64,000 nt of DNA from Bacillus sp. FJAT-29790 (GCF_019039215.1 NZ_JAHNZZ010000003.1:225765-289764), one strand, 5' to 3'; counted from the stretch's first letter, positions 1 to 11,272 are shown. Translations and numbers: made by a program. Notes: generated by a model not told the origin, from the sequence alone.

Positions 1-2334
<2,334 letters not shown>

Positions 2335-2351
2335 AATGATCCTCCTAACAA

Positions 2352-3137
2352 TTACGCTTCTTGACCAACTGTTTCGTCTTCGATACCAAGCTCTTGTTTA
2401 ATCCAGTCATATCCTTCTGCCTCTAAACGTTGTGCAAGCTCAGGACCGCCTGATTTCACAATGCGTCCTTGCATCATGACATGTACAAAGTCAGGTTTAA
2501 TATAGTTTAGAAGACGTTGGTAGTGAGTAATGATTAAGCAGCCGAAATCTTCGCCGCGCATTTCATTAATCCCTTTTGAAACGACTTTCAAAGCATCAAT
2601 ATCAAGACCTGAGTCGATTTCATCCAAAATCGCAATCTTCGGTTCAATCATCATCAGCTGAAGAATTTCGTTACGTTTTTTCTCTCCGCCTGAAAATCCT
2701 TCATTCAAATAACGCTGAGCCATATCTTGGTCCATTTCAAGGTATTCCATTTTGTTGTCCATTTTGCGGATGAATTTCATTAAAGAAATTTCATTTCCTT
2801 CTTCTAGACGGCTATTGATTGCAGAACGTAAAAAGTCTGCATTTGTCACGCCGCTAATTTCACTTGGATATTGCATAGCTAGAAACAGCCCAGCACGAGC
2901 ACGTTCGTCAACTTCCATTTCTAGAACATCGTCTCCATCTAAAGAAACACTTCCTTGTGTTACTTCATATTTCGGATGGCCCATGATCGCAGATGATAAT
3001 GTAGACTTACCTGTTCCATTTGGCCCCATGATTGCATGGATTTCTCCGCCTTTAATTTCAAGGTTTACACCTTTTAATATTTCTTTGCCTTCAATTGCAA
3101 CATGAAGATCATTAATTGTTAATTTAGATCCTGCCAT
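2352..3137 (-). CDS. sufC: Fe-S cluster assembly ATPase SufC
   Basis: ABC-type ATPase that drives conformational change of the SufBCD scaffold; soluble, with no membrane partner. Visible are Walker A GPNGTGKST (about 39-47), the SufC-type signature FSGGEKKRNEILQ, and Walker B AILDEIDSGLDID followed by the switch histidine in IITHYQRLL. The 261-residue length is normal. GGAGGT lies 6 bases before the ATG. First gene of the suf transcript in this window; its promoter must lie in the 3138-3507 gap. Confidence 0.97.
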   Translation of the reverse strand: MAGSKLTINDLHVAIEGKEILKGVNLEIKGGEIHAIMGPNGTGKSTLSSAIMGHPKYEVTQGSVSLDGDDVLEMEVDERARAGLFLAMQYPSEISGVTNADFLRSAINSRLEEGNEISLMKFIRKMDNKMEYLEMDQDMAQRYLNEGFSGGEKKRNEILQLMMIEPKIAILDEIDSGLDIDALKVVSKGINEMRGEDFGCLIITHYQRLLNYIKPDFVHVMMQGRIVKSGGPELAQRLEAEGYDWIKQELGIEDETVGQEA

Positions 3138-3507
3138 TATAATACCTCCATCAATAAAAGAAGATTTTTATCCTTCGGCAATTGCCGGAACCCTCTATTC
3201 TCATTTTATTCTCATTACAATCTTATAACAAATGAAAATTGTTAGCAACTCTTTCAGTCCATTATCAAACTTTTCATACAAAAATATATAAAAAGGTAGA
3301 AAGGGCCCCTTTCCTGTATTTCAATTTCACTCATATAATTCCATATACTAAATTTAGACATGTCCTATTTTTTACCGCAGTTACTTAATTCATGTACACA
3401 AATACCGCTTTGCAAATATATGGGGTTTTTCGCAAATAAATTATATTTGACCACGATCTCTGCGGGCACAAAAAAGGGAAACTAACAGTTTCCCTTTTCC
3501 TTCCTTA
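3138..3507 (-). other. Intergenic region upstream of sufC
   Basis: No gene seen in about 370 bases. It should hold the suf promoter. Near 3199-3218 there is a direct repeat of ATTCTCATT (ATTCTCATTTT then ATTCTCATTA), read on the minus strand as two AATGAGAAT units, a possible operator half-site pair but without a clear match to the Fur or PerR consensus. A GC-rich near-palindrome (GAAAGGGCCCCTTTC) lies near 3299-3313. The transcription terminator of the next gene lies at 3473-3496. Confidence 0.4.
3473..3496 (-). terminator. Terminator of the small gene at 3508
   Basis: Hairpin AAGGGAAACT-AAC-AGTTTCCCTT, followed on the minus strand by a T-rich run. It sits 12 bases after the stop of the 3508-3720 gene and isolates it from the suf transcript. 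Confidence 0.8.
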
Positions 3508-3720
3508 TTAATAAGAGTGTATTCTTCTTCTTTCTAAATTGGCTAGTACCTGCTGGCTTTTAAGATATTCTTCTTGGCGCTTTTTTTCAACCTGCATTCT
3601 TACATCATGCTTCATGCTATACACTGCATAGCTGACACCATGAGCTCCTTGCATCGCTTTCTCCATCTCACTCGTATAATTCAGCTGTAACCGGTTGATA
3701 CAAACCAATCCTTTCGACAA
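3508..3720 (-). CDS. Small hypothetical protein
   Basis: Seventy codons if read from the TTG at 3720; a shorter start is the ATG at 3666 (MEKAMQGAHG...), giving 52 residues. I do not recognise the family. The product is charged and helical, ending in a basic stretch (EKKRQEEYLKSQQVLANLERRRIHSY), with no signal peptide or membrane segment. It has its own terminator and a possible CcpA (cre-like) site about 100 bases upstream, and it occupies the place of yurZ in B. subtilis without resembling it. Reality of the gene is supported by the terminator; the start is unsettled because no clean ribosome site precedes either codon. Confidence 0.55.
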   Translation of the reverse strand: MSKGLVCINRLQLNYTSEMEKAMQGAHGVSYAVYSMKHDVRMQVEKKRQEEYLKSQQVLANLERRRIHSY

Positions 3721-3818
3721 TGCGAATTTATTTCATATAGGAATTTTACCATCTCCTATTTTTCAAACACAAAGTCGAAAAATCCCGATTATTTTTGGAG
3801 AGAATTCAAATACCGCCA

Positions 3819-3832
3819 TTAAAGCGCTTACA
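3819..3832. promoter_or_regulatory. Possible cre (CcpA) site
   Basis: TTAAAGCGCTTACA, on the minus strand TGTAAGCGCTTTAA, matches the cre consensus TGWAANCGNTNWCA at 13 of 14 positions. It lies about 100 bases upstream of the 3508-3720 gene. A 13/14 match can occur by chance in low-GC DNA. Confidence 0.3.
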
Positions 3833-3899
3833 TATTTGTCATACTTAAAATATTAATAATATTCTTTTGACAATAACAGAACAAACGGAATTGCATAAA

Positions 3900-3927
3900 A
3901 AAAGCAGGCTAATTGCGTGCCTGCTTT
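3900..3927 (-). terminator. Terminator of metNPQ
   Basis: Stem AAAGCAGGC / GCCTGCTTT with loop TAATTGCGT, 11 bases past the metQ stop, followed on the minus strand by TTTTATGC. Ends the metN-metP-metQ transcript. Confidence 0.85.
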
Positions 3928-3937
3928 TTCCAAAGTT

Positions 3938-4771
3938 TTATTCAGTTACCGAAATTACGGCACCTTGGTATTTTTCTTTAATAAAGTCTTGGATTTCCTT
4001 TGATCTAAGAACTTCTACTAATGTTTTAATTTCTTCTCGGTCTTTGTCCTCTGAACGAACAACAATTAAGTTAGCTGGAACAACATCTGCACCCTCGAAT
4101 GCAATGCCTTCATCTTTGATGTTAACTCCACCTTCAAGCGCGTAATTTGTGTTGATTACTACTGCATCACCTTCTCCACTTTCAAAAGATGTAGCTAATA
4201 GTTTGGCTTCAATTAATTTAGAGAAGTCAAGGTTCTTTGGATTTTCAATAATATCTTCAACCCTTGCTGAAGCGCCAACGCCCTCTTTAAGTTTAATGAC
4301 ACCTTCTCTTTCAAAAATAGGCAAAATACGGCCATGGTCACTAAAAGAATCACTCATAATAATTTTGGCTCCATCTGGAAGGTCCTTAAGGCTTTTATAT
4401 TTCTTTGAATAAACCCCAATCGGTTCTTGATGAATTCCGCCAACGCTAACAAAGTCATAATCCTTGTTTTCCTTCATTTGAAGCTCAAGATACCCAGGTG
4501 TTTGGAAGTAATTCGCATCAAGGTCTTTATCTCTTAATGTAACATTTGGCAAAATGTAGTCAGTAAATACTTGAATCTCTAAGTCAATGCCCTTTTCTGC
4601 TAATAGAGGTTTTGCTTCCTCAAGAATTTCTGCATGAGGCACCGCTGATGCTCCAACAACTAATTTTTTATTTCCACCTTCATCTGCGGCCTCTTCTTTC
4701 TTACTGCCACCGCATGCAACTAATGATAAAGAAAGTAAAGCTACAATTAAAAAACCAAGAACTTTTTTCAT
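3938..4771 (-). CDS. metQ: Methionine ABC transporter substrate-binding lipoprotein MetQ
   Basis: Membrane-anchored receptor that captures D/L-methionine for the MetNP importer. The N-terminus MKKVLGFLIVALLSLSLVACGG is a lipoprotein signal with lipobox LVAC. The rest is the NlpA/MetQ fold: VVGASAVPHAEIL, a typical YFQTPGYLELQ ligand motif, then SFSDHGRILP. I start it at 4771 (277 residues): the ATG is preceded by GAGGGGGAG, while a longer frame from 4792 has no ribosome site and would spoil the signal peptide. Follows metP by 17 bases. Confidence 0.95.
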   Translation of the reverse strand: MKKVLGFLIVALLSLSLVACGGSKKEEAADEGGNKKLVVGASAVPHAEILEEAKPLLAEKGIDLEIQVFTDYILPNVTLRDKDLDANYFQTPGYLELQMKENKDYDFVSVGGIHQEPIGVYSKKYKSLKDLPDGAKIIMSDSFSDHGRILPIFEREGVIKLKEGVGASARVEDIIENPKNLDFSKLIEAKLLATSFESGEGDAVVINTNYALEGGVNIKDEGIAFEGADVVPANLIVVRSEDKDREEIKTLVEVLRSKEIQDFIKEKYQGAVISVTE

Positions 4772-4788
4772 TTTTTTCTCCCCCTCTG

Positions 4789-5454
4789 TCATCGTTTGTC
4801 TGTTTTGTTTGTAAAATAATCTCCAATTAATTGGATGATAAATACTATAATTATGATTGCTATCGTTGCAGCAAATGTAACAACTGGATTATTGCGCTGA
4901 AAGCCTTCAAGATAGGCGAAATGACCCAGACCTCCAGCACCAATGACCCCTGCCATTGCCGTAAAACTTACCAATGAGATGGCGGTAACTGTGATACCTG
5001 ATATTAATGCTGGCAGTGATTCTGGGATTAATAATTTAAAAATAATTTGACTGTGGCTGGCACCCATCGATTGCGATGCTTCAATAACGCCTTTATCAAT
5101 CTCTCTTAGGGCAATTTCTACCATCCTTGCGTAAAAAGGAGCAGCTCCAATAATAAGAGCAGGTAAAGCTGCATTTGCACCAAGTATCGTTCCAAGCAAT
5201 AATTTCGTAAAAGGAATTAATAACAAGATTAAGATTATAAATGGAATAGATCTAAAAACATTCACTATGACTGCAATAATCGAATTGAAAAATGCATTTT
5301 CCCACATATTCCCTTTATCTGTCAAAAACAAGAGCAAACCAAGTGTTAATCCTAAAATAAAAGTCGCAAGAACCGAAATCGTTGTCATATAGATGGTTTC
5401 TTGCGTAGCAATGATTAATTTTTCCCATTTAATCATCTCAATGAAATCAGCCAT
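4789..5454 (-). CDS. metP: Methionine ABC transporter permease MetP
   Basis: Integral membrane channel of the methionine importer (MetI/MetP family). 221 residues, about five to six membrane helices, with the ABC-permease EAA loop IDKGVIEASQSMGASHSQIIFKLLIPE (about 128-154) that docks on MetN. GGAGGTGATCGCAA precedes the ATG. The start overlaps the metN 3' end by 8 bases, indicating translational coupling. Confidence 0.95.
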   Translation of the reverse strand: MADFIEMIKWEKLIIATQETIYMTTISVLATFILGLTLGLLLFLTDKGNMWENAFFNSIIAVIVNVFRSIPFIILILLLIPFTKLLLGTILGANAALPALIIGAAPFYARMVEIALREIDKGVIEASQSMGASHSQIIFKLLIPESLPALISGITVTAISLVSFTAMAGVIGAGGLGHFAYLEGFQRNNPVVTFAATIAIIIIVFIIQLIGDYFTNKTDKR

Positions 5455-6475
5455 TTGCGATCACCTCCACACCCACCTGCTGCGAGCTAATAAACTTTAT
5501 CGCTTCTGCAACTTCTGATTCGGCACCTTCCAAATGAATAAAAAGGGTGCCATATGAACCATTTTGTGTATGTGAAATTTTCCCCTGCAAAATATTCACT
5601 GTTATATCATACTTTCGAATTAGTTCGGTGATTAAAGGCTGTCCTGTTGAATCTCCTATAAAAGTAAGCTGAACTACTTGACCTTTAGGAAATGTTTCTA
5701 GGAGATGTTCAATCGTTTCTTTCGTTTCCTCTGGTTCGGTAACTTGCTGCACAAAACGCTTTGTAATAGGCTCCTGCGGGTTTTTAAATACTTCTAAAAC
5801 CGAGCCCATTTCGACTACTTTTCCGCCTTCCATTACAGCAACCCGGTGACAAATCTTCCGGATAACATGCATTTCATGTGTAATCAGTACAATCGTTAAA
5901 CCTAATCGTTCATTAATATCTACTAAAAGGTCGAGAATGGAATCGGTCGTTTGCGGATCCAGTGCTGAGGTTGCTTCATCACATAACAATACTTTCGGAT
6001 TGTTAGCTAGTGCCCTTGCAATACCGACCCGTTGTTTTTGACCACCGCTTAGCTGTGACGGATAGGCGTCTTCTCGACCGTCAAGGCCTACAAGTTTAAT
6101 TAATTCATTGACACGTTTTGTTCGCTCATCTTTTGACACACCAGCAATTTCAAGCGGAAATGCGATATTCTGCCTGACCGTCCTAGACCAAAGTAAATTG
6201 AAGTGTTGGAAAATCATACTGATTTCTTGCCGAGCTTTTCTTAACTGGCTACCTTTTATTTTTGATACTTCATTATTTGCGACGACTACTGTTCCTTCAG
6301 TTGGTATTTCAAGTCCGTTTAACATCCGGATTAAAGTACTTTTACCTGCACCGCTATATCCAATGACACCAAAGATTTCTCCTTCATTAATCTCCAGATT
6401 AACGTCATCTACTGCTCTTACTTCTTGACCTTGTTTCGATGGATAAATCTTTTGTACATTTTTGATTGTGATCAA
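5447..6475 (-). CDS. metN: Methionine ABC transporter ATPase MetN
   Basis: ATP-hydrolysing subunit of the methionine importer. Walker A GYSGAGKST (about 38-46), signature [15 protein letters not shown], Walker B VLLCDEATSALDP, switch histidine in LITHEMHVI. The last 90 or so residues form the NIL regulatory domain typical of MetN, which senses methionine. The start is a TTG at 6475 with GAGGGTGA eight bases upstream. First gene of metNPQ, behind a SAM-I riboswitch. Confidence 0.95.
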   Translation of the reverse strand: MITIKNVQKIYPSKQGQEVRAVDDVNLEINEGEIFGVIGYSGAGKSTLIRMLNGLEIPTEGTVVVANNEVSKIKGSQLRKARQEISMIFQHFNLLWSRTVRQNIAFPLEIAGVSKDERTKRVNELIKLVGLDGREDAYPSQLSGGQKQRVGIARALANNPKVLLCDEATSALDPQTTDSILDLLVDINERLGLTIVLITHEMHVIRKICHRVAVMEGGKVVEMGSVLEVFKNPQEPITKRFVQQVTEPEETKETIEHLLETFPKGQVVQLTFIGDSTGQPLITELIRKYDITVNILQGKISHTQNGSYGTLFIHLEGAESEVAEAIKFISSQQVGVEVIANG

Positions 6476-6583
6476 TGTCTATTTCACCCTCTTTATATCC
6501 TATTATTCACTTTTTTACGAACCTCTATCGTAATAACTGCTCTTATAGCTTTTTTGCATTCACTTATTTACGGATAAAAGAAT

Positions 6584-6738
6584 ATGCCCTTCTGACATGA
6601 GCAGAAAGGCATACTAATTTATAGTCCTTTCTCTCATCTTCCAAAGCAATTCTGCTTTGTGTGAATTGGCACCATTTCATTTTCATGACGGTTGCCGGGT
6701 TTCATCGGGCACTTCCCTCCACCTCTCTTAATAAGAGC
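6584..6738 (-). ncRNA. SAM-I (S-box) riboswitch controlling metNPQ
   Basis: On the minus strand the aptamer runs from about 6738 to 6631: CTCTTATTAAGAGAGGTGG, AGGGAAGTGCCCGATGAAAC, CCGGCAACC, and closing GATGAGAG, which pairs with the first CTCTTAT (P1). A terminator hairpin ATGCCTTTCTG / CAGAAGGGCAT follows at 6612-6584 with a T-run. Established mechanism: SAM binding favours the terminator, shutting off methionine uptake when SAM is plentiful. A sigma-A-type promoter lies at 6798-6827. Confidence 0.96.
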
Positions 6739-6797
6739 GTAACATCTATATTCAATTAACACTTTACATTTAATAAGCAGTTATAATTACGATTGAT

Positions 6798-6827
6798 ATC
6801 GTATCATGGATATAAAGAGAGTGTCAA
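6798..6827 (-). promoter_or_regulatory. Sigma-A promoter of metNPQ
   Basis: Minus-strand TTGACA (6822-6827), 18-base spacer, TACGAT (6798-6803). It would start transcription around 6790, giving a leader of about 310 nucleotides that contains the whole SAM-I riboswitch. Confidence 0.7.
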
Positions 6828-6872
6828 CGACAATATTTTGAAATTTCCATTTAACAATTGGTTTTTAATTAA

Positions 6873-6998
6873 GGCGCTTTTCGCATATATTGTTGATTTT
6901 AGCCCCGTTAATTTCCGCTGCGGGCACTTGCTTTCCGCGGGGAGGGACTGGAGCCTCCTCGGCGTTACCGCATGTGGGGTCTCCAGTTCCCTCTATTA
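6873..6998. mobile_element. MITE-like repeat, copy E1 (right half missing)
   Basis: Starts with the terminal repeat GGCGCTTTTCGCATATATTG, then the GC-rich core (GCGGGCACTTGCTTTCCGCG ... CCTCCTCGGCGTTACCGC). The match to the full copies stops within CCCTCTATTA, exactly at the metY stop codon (6996-6998). The right arm and right terminal repeat are absent. The palindromic core could act as metY's transcription end. Confidence 0.8.
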
Positions 6999-8312
6999 AG
7001 CTTTAGCTGTTAAAGATGATATTCCTGTGGCAGCCTCGATCGCCTGTTCTAAGTCGGCGATAAGGTCTTCGGCATTTTCGATCCCTACTGAGATACGGAT
7101 CAAATCCTCCGGTACGCCTGCAGACTTTAATCCCTCTGCATCTAATTGCTGATGCGTTGTGCTAGCAGGATGGATAATTAAACTTTTTGCATCGCCTACA
7201 TTTGCAACGTGAGCCCAAAGCTCAAGGCTATTAATTAACTTGGCACCCGCTTCTCTGCCGCCCGCAATTCCAAATACAACGACAGAACCTGCGCCTTTTG
7301 GCAAATACTTATCAGCCAATGCTTTATCAGGATGTTTCTCATTACCTGGGTAAAGAACCCAATTAATAGCAGGATGTGCTTCTAAATATTCGACAATTGT
7401 CTTTGTATTTGCCACATGCTCTTTCATTCTCACATGAAGAGTTTCTAGTCCAAGTGTAAATTGGAAGGCACTTTGTGCGCTTAATGCAGGACCTAAATCT
7501 CTGAGGAGCTGAACACGTGCTTTAATGATATAAGCAATCGGTCCAAGGGCCTCGCTGTATACTAGATTATGATAGCTTGGATCTGGCTCAGTGAAACCTG
7601 GGAATTTTGGAGAATTCCAATCGAATTTTCCTCCATCGACGATTACTCCGCCCATTGTCGTTCCATTTCCTAAAAGCCATTTCGTCGCAGAGTGGATCAC
7701 AATATCCGCTCCATGCTCAATTGGTCTGCAGAGATATGGGGAAGCGAATGTGTTGTCAACGATTAGAGGAATCCCATTCTCGTGGGCAATTTCCGCAACC
7801 TTTTCAATATCCAATACCTTTAAGCTTGGATTTCCGATTGTTTCAGCAAAAACAGCTTTCGTTTTCTCTGTAATCGCTTCTCGGAAGTTTTCTGGATTTT
7901 CAGGGTCTACAAGATGAACCTTAATTCCGTATTTCGGAAGAGTTACAGCAAATAGATTATAGGTACCGCCATATAAATTGGAAGCTGCAACAATTTCATC
8001 TCCGGCCTGAGCAAGATTCAGAATAGCCAATGTGATCGCAGACTGGCCGCTGGCAAGTGCTAAGGCACCAACACCGCCCTCCAAGAGAGCAATTCTTTCT
8101 TCAAATACCGTCACTGTTGGATTATGAATTCGGCTATAAATATAGCCTGTTTCCTTTAAGCCAAAAAGATTTGCCGCATGCTCCGTGTTTTTAAATTGGT
8201 ACGCATTATTTTGATAGATTGGTACAGCTCTAGCACCTGTAACAGGGTCCGGCTGTAATCCTCCATGGACACTTAGTGTTTCAAATCGATAGTTTTTTTG
8301 TTTTTCAGTCAT
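6996..8312 (-). CDS. metY: O-acetylhomoserine sulfhydrylase (MetY type)
   Basis: PLP enzyme of the Cys/Met metabolism family, making homocysteine from O-acetylhomoserine and sulfide in methionine synthesis. The PLP lysine is in [11 protein letters not shown] (K211); [13 protein letters not shown] at the N-terminus and the 438-residue length separate it from the shorter MetB/MetC/MetI enzymes. GGAGAGATGGAAA precedes the ATG. It is a single-gene transcript behind its own SAM-I riboswitch. The stop codon lies at the edge of a truncated mobile repeat. A closely related O-acetylserine sulfhydrylase activity is possible. Confidence 0.93.
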   Translation of the reverse strand: MTEKQKNYRFETLSVHGGLQPDPVTGARAVPIYQNNAYQFKNTEHAANLFGLKETGYIYSRIHNPTVTVFEERIALLEGGVGALALASGQSAITLAILNLAQAGDEIVAASNLYGGTYNLFAVTLPKYGIKVHLVDPENPENFREAITEKTKAVFAETIGNPSLKVLDIEKVAEIAHENGIPLIVDNTFASPYLCRPIEHGADIVIHSATKWLLGNGTTMGGVIVDGGKFDWNSPKFPGFTEPDPSYHNLVYSEALGPIAYIIKARVQLLRDLGPALSAQSAFQFTLGLETLHVRMKEHVANTKTIVEYLEAHPAINWVLYPGNEKHPDKALADKYLPKGAGSVVVFGIAGGREAGAKLINSLELWAHVANVGDAKSLIIHPASTTHQQLDAEGLKSAGVPEDLIRISVGIENAEDLIADLEQAIEAATGISSLTAKA

Positions 8313-8457
8313 TTTCCATCTCTCCTTTTTTAATGTGCAATAATTGGGCCTGCAGATACGGTCATCTTTAATATTTGATGAAACGGCTACAAAGGAGTGA
8401 ACATTTTCATGTTCTAGTACTCCACTTTTTAAACTCCACTTAAATTAGAAGAGCTGA

Positions 8458-8594
8458 AAAAACCCTCTTCACAAGAAGAGGGTTGATCATCTCTTCTTAT
8501 CTTCCAGAGCAAATACTCTGCTGGATTTAGCACCGCGTAAATTACCGGTTGCCGGGTTTCATAGGGCCAGTCCCTCCACCTCTCTTGATAAGAA
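8458..8594 (-). ncRNA. SAM-I (S-box) riboswitch controlling metY
   Basis: Minus-strand aptamer from 8594 (TTCTTATC, P1 5' side) through AAGAGAGGTGGAGGGACTGG, CCCTATGAAACCCGGCAACC to GATAAGAA (8501-8494, P1 3' side). Terminator AACCCTCTTC-TTGTG-AAGAGGGTT with a T-run sits at about 8484-8461. Represses metY when SAM is abundant. Confidence 0.96.
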
Positions 8595-8626
8595 TATTCA
8601 ATTTTTTTACTCGAGTAATTAAAATG

Positions 8627-8656
8627 ATACTACCATACGCTGGATTGAAAGGTCAA
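8627..8656 (-). promoter_or_regulatory. Sigma-A promoter of metY
   Basis: Minus-strand TTGACC (8651-8656), 18-base spacer, TAGTAT (8627-8632), placing the start just upstream of the riboswitch. Confidence 0.65.
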
Positions 8657-8735
8657 GATTATTTTTGAACTTTCTGATTAAATAATTTTTAATTTTATCT
8701 GATTAACGGGCAGTAATCCCATACTGATGGAACTT

Positions 8736-9083
8736 TCACTGATCATGCGGCTTTGAAAGAAGAAACAGGGATTCCAAGAGGAGGGTCTTTCGAAATGTTG
8801 AAACAATTATAATTTCCTCATCCTTAACCGCGTCTCTTAATTTCCTTTTTCCCGTAAAAAGGGATTGAATAACCGCTTTAGATCCGGATATTACAGCATC
8901 AAAGTCATTAAATTGAGCACCATTAATGATAGAAATATCCCCCTTTTGAAAATTCAAATGGGTCTCTTCGTTATTCGACTTAATACACAATGATATTGAA
9001 GAATCCCTAAATAGCTGAGTTATATGCCCTCTGGACTTTACTTCCTCAATAAATGCAGCAGCTAGTTTTTCTATCACCCTCAC
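8736..9083 (-). CDS. yusD: SCP2 sterol-transfer-like small protein (YusD-like)
   Basis: 115 residues. The middle (LCIKSNNEETHLNFQKGDISIINGAQFNDFDAVISGSK, then a helical LIQSLFTGKRKLRDAV-type end) has the pattern of SCP2-type lipid-binding domains: a strand-rich core followed by a residue that would accept a ligand. Its place between metNPQ and a YusE-like gene matches B. subtilis yusD, which is the main ground for the symbol. No signal peptide or membrane segment. Biological role unknown. Confidence 0.6.
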   Translation of the reverse strand: MRVIEKLAAAFIEEVKSRGHITQLFRDSSISLCIKSNNEETHLNFQKGDISIINGAQFNDFDAVISGSKAVIQSLFTGKRKLRDAVKDEEIIIVSTFRKTLLLESLFLLSKPHDQ

Positions 9084-9279
9084 CTCGAAAATAATGATCC
9101 TCTAATCAGACGTTCCCTATATGATAATTAATTTATATCCACTCATTTATATTTCGCAAAATCAAATGACAGTCCTTCTGCATTTGTTCGACAAAATAAG
9201 CAATTCCGCAGAAAACAAACAATTATCTCGATCAATTTCGTCATTGTCTTTATATTTCCCGAGAAATATGTCGAAGTAA

Positions 9280-9310
9280 AAGATGCCAGGTGCTTACCAC
9301 CTGGCATCTT
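9280..9310 (-). terminator. Terminator of the yusF-yusE pair
   Basis: Perfect stem GATGCCAGGTG / CACCTGGCATC with a GTAA-type loop, followed on the minus strand by TTTTACTTC. It begins at the yusE stop codon. Confidence 0.85.
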
Positions 9311-9626
9311 AAGATAATACTGTTTCTTGTATCTTATCTAACAAATATGGAACTGAGTGAAATGCATATATTTTCTCTTCAAGCCTACCCTTTTTAATTA
9401 TCAGAAGACAGGGAACACTTTCAACTCCCCAATTTTCTGCAATTTTTGGCATAAAGTTCAGATCAACCTTCCCTATCGCTAGATTCGGGAGAAGTTCCGC
9501 TGTTACATCAAGCATTTTTCCCGCCATCTGACATGTTCCGCATAATGGAGTATATAAATAAAGCAAGCCCGACTTATTCTCTTTTAAAGTATTATCAATC
9601 TCTTCCCGTGACCATTCCTGCAACAA
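9309..9626 (-). CDS. yusE: Thioredoxin-like protein YusE
   Basis: 105-residue cytoplasmic thioredoxin fold with a redox-type CGTC motif (C29, C32; LYTPLCGTCQMAGKML) and the cis-proline loop VESVPCLLIIKKG. The active site differs from CGPC of true thioredoxin. The start is a TTG at 9626 with GAGGA about nine bases upstream; it begins 6 bases after the yusF stop, so the pair is co-transcribed. Substrate not known. Confidence 0.8.
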   Translation of the reverse strand: MLQEWSREEIDNTLKENKSGLLYLYTPLCGTCQMAGKMLDVTAELLPNLAIGKVDLNFMPKIAENWGVESVPCLLIIKKGRLEEKIYAFHSVPYLLDKIQETVLS

Positions 9627-9632
9627 TTCATA

Positions 9633-9989
9633 TCATCCTCTATCCAAAAACTTTGTATAAACGTCAATATTGGCTCCTAGCAAAACAGTTGCCAAATGAT
9701 GCTCAGGTGCCGTAGCAACCTCCCGATACATTCGATCAATATAAAGATGCTCAGCCTCAGGGAACTCTCTTTTAAATTGTTTTCGAAGCTTATCTCCTGC
9801 AGCATCAGCATCCACCAATATATAAACATCCTTATCAAACAGCATGTCTATTAATTCATCCAGTCGAGTAATGCTAATCGTTCCATTTGTGCAAATAATC
9901 TCAATAGGCTCACTTACGATCGTTTCCACTTTTCTTTTATCTGATGTGCCTTCTACTATAATTACTTTTTCTGAAATTTCCTCATCCAT
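9633..9989 (-). CDS. yusF: Toprim-domain protein YusF
   Basis: 118 residues read from the ATG at 9989 (MDEEISEKVIIVEGTSDKRK), preceded by CAGGTGATG. Toprim signatures are clear: the acidic IIVEGTSDK motif and the DxD motif in VYILVDADAAGDKLRKQF. Small stand-alone Toprim proteins of this type are related to RNase M5-like maturases; the true substrate here is unknown. A longer frame to 10115 adds 42 residues with no ribosome site and is rejected. Adjacent to yusE as in B. subtilis. Confidence 0.85.
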   Translation of the reverse strand: MDEEISEKVIIVEGTSDKRKVETIVSEPIEIICTNGTISITRLDELIDMLFDKDVYILVDADAAGDKLRKQFKREFPEAEHLYIDRMYREVATAPEHHLATVLLGANIDVYTKFLDRG

Positions 9990-10279
9990 AATCATCACCT
10001 GAACGGAGTGTAGTTTAATAATTGTTTTGTTATTTTTTATCTTATTATATTCATTATTCGAGATATTGGTGTGAACTCCTGCCTTATTCGGTAACCGGCT
10101 TCGAAATTTATTCACTCTTAATATTTGATTTAATTAGTATTTTTACTAGTTACCTAAAAATCATATTCATAAAGCCGTTCATTTTTTATATAATCAGACA
10201 TTTTTTCTTTTTTATCGGCCAATTCTGCTGGTTTAATGGCCAAGCCATTTATTCGGTTGTATTCTTTAATAAGAAAAAA

Positions 10280-10310
10280 GAAGCTAACTCTTTAATAAAG
10301 AGCCAGCTTC
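10280..10310 (-). terminator. Terminator of gcvH
   Basis: Imperfect stem GAAGCT-AA-CTCTTTA / TAAAGAG-CC-AGCTTC, followed on the minus strand by CTTTTTTCTT. Confidence 0.8.
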
Positions 10311-10323
10311 CTATTTCATCGAA

Positions 10324-10707
10324 TTAGTCTTCTTTGACCATTTCTTCATATTGCTCTGCAGACATTAAGTTGTCCAGTTCGCCAGCGTTGGAAGGCTCAA
10401 CAAGAATCATCCATGCTTTCTCATATGGAGACTCATTAACAAACTCAGGACTATCGCTTAAGTCTTCATTTACTGCTACAACTTTTCCGCTGATTGGTGC
10501 ATAAAGCTCAGAAACTGTTTTAACAGATTCAACGCTTCCGAAAGGCTCGTCCGCTGTAATTTCGTCCCCTACTTCAGGAAGTTCAACGAAAACGATGTCT
10601 CCTAATTCAGATTGGGCAAAGTCTGTGATCCCGATGCGAACTTGCTCGCCTTCTGTTTTGATCCACTCATGCTCTTCTGAATAACGTAGTTCTTTAGGTG
10701 TGTTCAT
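10324..10707 (-). CDS. gcvH: Glycine cleavage system H protein
   Basis: Lipoyl carrier of the glycine cleavage system; in Bacillus it is also the relay for lipoate transfer to 2-oxoacid dehydrogenases. The lipoylation lysine is K63 in [12 protein letters not shown]. Read from the ATG at 10707 ([10 protein letters not shown], 127 residues, the standard length) with GGAGGG seven bases upstream; a frame starting at 10722 would place the Shine-Dalgarno inside the gene. Followed by its own terminator. Confidence 0.95.
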   Translation of the reverse strand: MNTPKELRYSEEHEWIKTEGEQVRIGITDFAQSELGDIVFVELPEVGDEITADEPFGSVESVKTVSELYAPISGKVVAVNEDLSDSPEFVNESPYEKAWMILVEPSNAGELDNLMSAEQYEEMVKED

Positions 10708-10798
10708 TCCAAATCCCTCCATTTTTTCATTTCAATCTATGATCGTTTGCATCGATCTCATTATTCATCATGGCATGAAAGAATTATTCAATTCCTCG

Positions 10799-11158
10799 TT
10801 ATGTAAGCCATGTTTTTTCGTAATCCTCTTCTTTAAAGCCAACAGACACCTTCTGGCCATCCGTTAAGATTGGACGTTTCATCAGCATCCCATCGGTTGC
10901 CAGCAAATCAAGCAGTTCATCATCTGATGATGTTTTAACTTTATCCTTTAAACCAAGTTCCCGATATTTAAGGCCGCTCGTATTAAAGAATTTCTTAATG
11001 TCTAAACCGCTTTCATTATACATGTGTTCAAGCTCGCTCCGTGAAGGGGGATTTTCAACAATATGTACTTCTTCATAAGCTAATCGATGTTCATCTAGCC
11101 ATTTCTTAGCTTTTCGGCAAGTCCCACATTTCGGGTACCAATAAAAAGTAAATGCCAT
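10799..11158 (-). CDS. yusI: ArsC/Spx-family protein YusI
   Basis: 119 residues. N-terminal YWYPKCGTCRKAKKWLDE carries a CxxC (C11, C14) and the rest follows the ArsC-like thioredoxin fold (…LLATDGMLMKRPIL…, the conserved MKRP loop). It is shorter than Spx and lacks the known Spx C-terminal features, so it fits YusI/YffB-type proteins rather than the Spx regulator or a true arsenate reductase. Position next to gcvH matches B. subtilis. Role unknown. Confidence 0.85.
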   Translation of the reverse strand: MAFTFYWYPKCGTCRKAKKWLDEHRLAYEEVHIVENPPSRSELEHMYNESGLDIKKFFNTSGLKYRELGLKDKVKTSSDDELLDLLATDGMLMKRPILTDGQKVSVGFKEEDYEKTWLT

Positions 11159-11272
11159 CTTCCCACCACCTATGTTATCATGTCCATAATAAAAAATAAA
11201 CTTACAATTTACAAAATAAATACTATCATATATTAATGATAACTAAAAGCATTGACTGTAAACTTATACATT

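Noticed and set aside
10022..10327. Plus-strand 101-codon hydrophobic frame
   Set aside because: AT-rich, Phe/Ile/Tyr-rich product with no ribosome site, overlapping the gcvH terminator.
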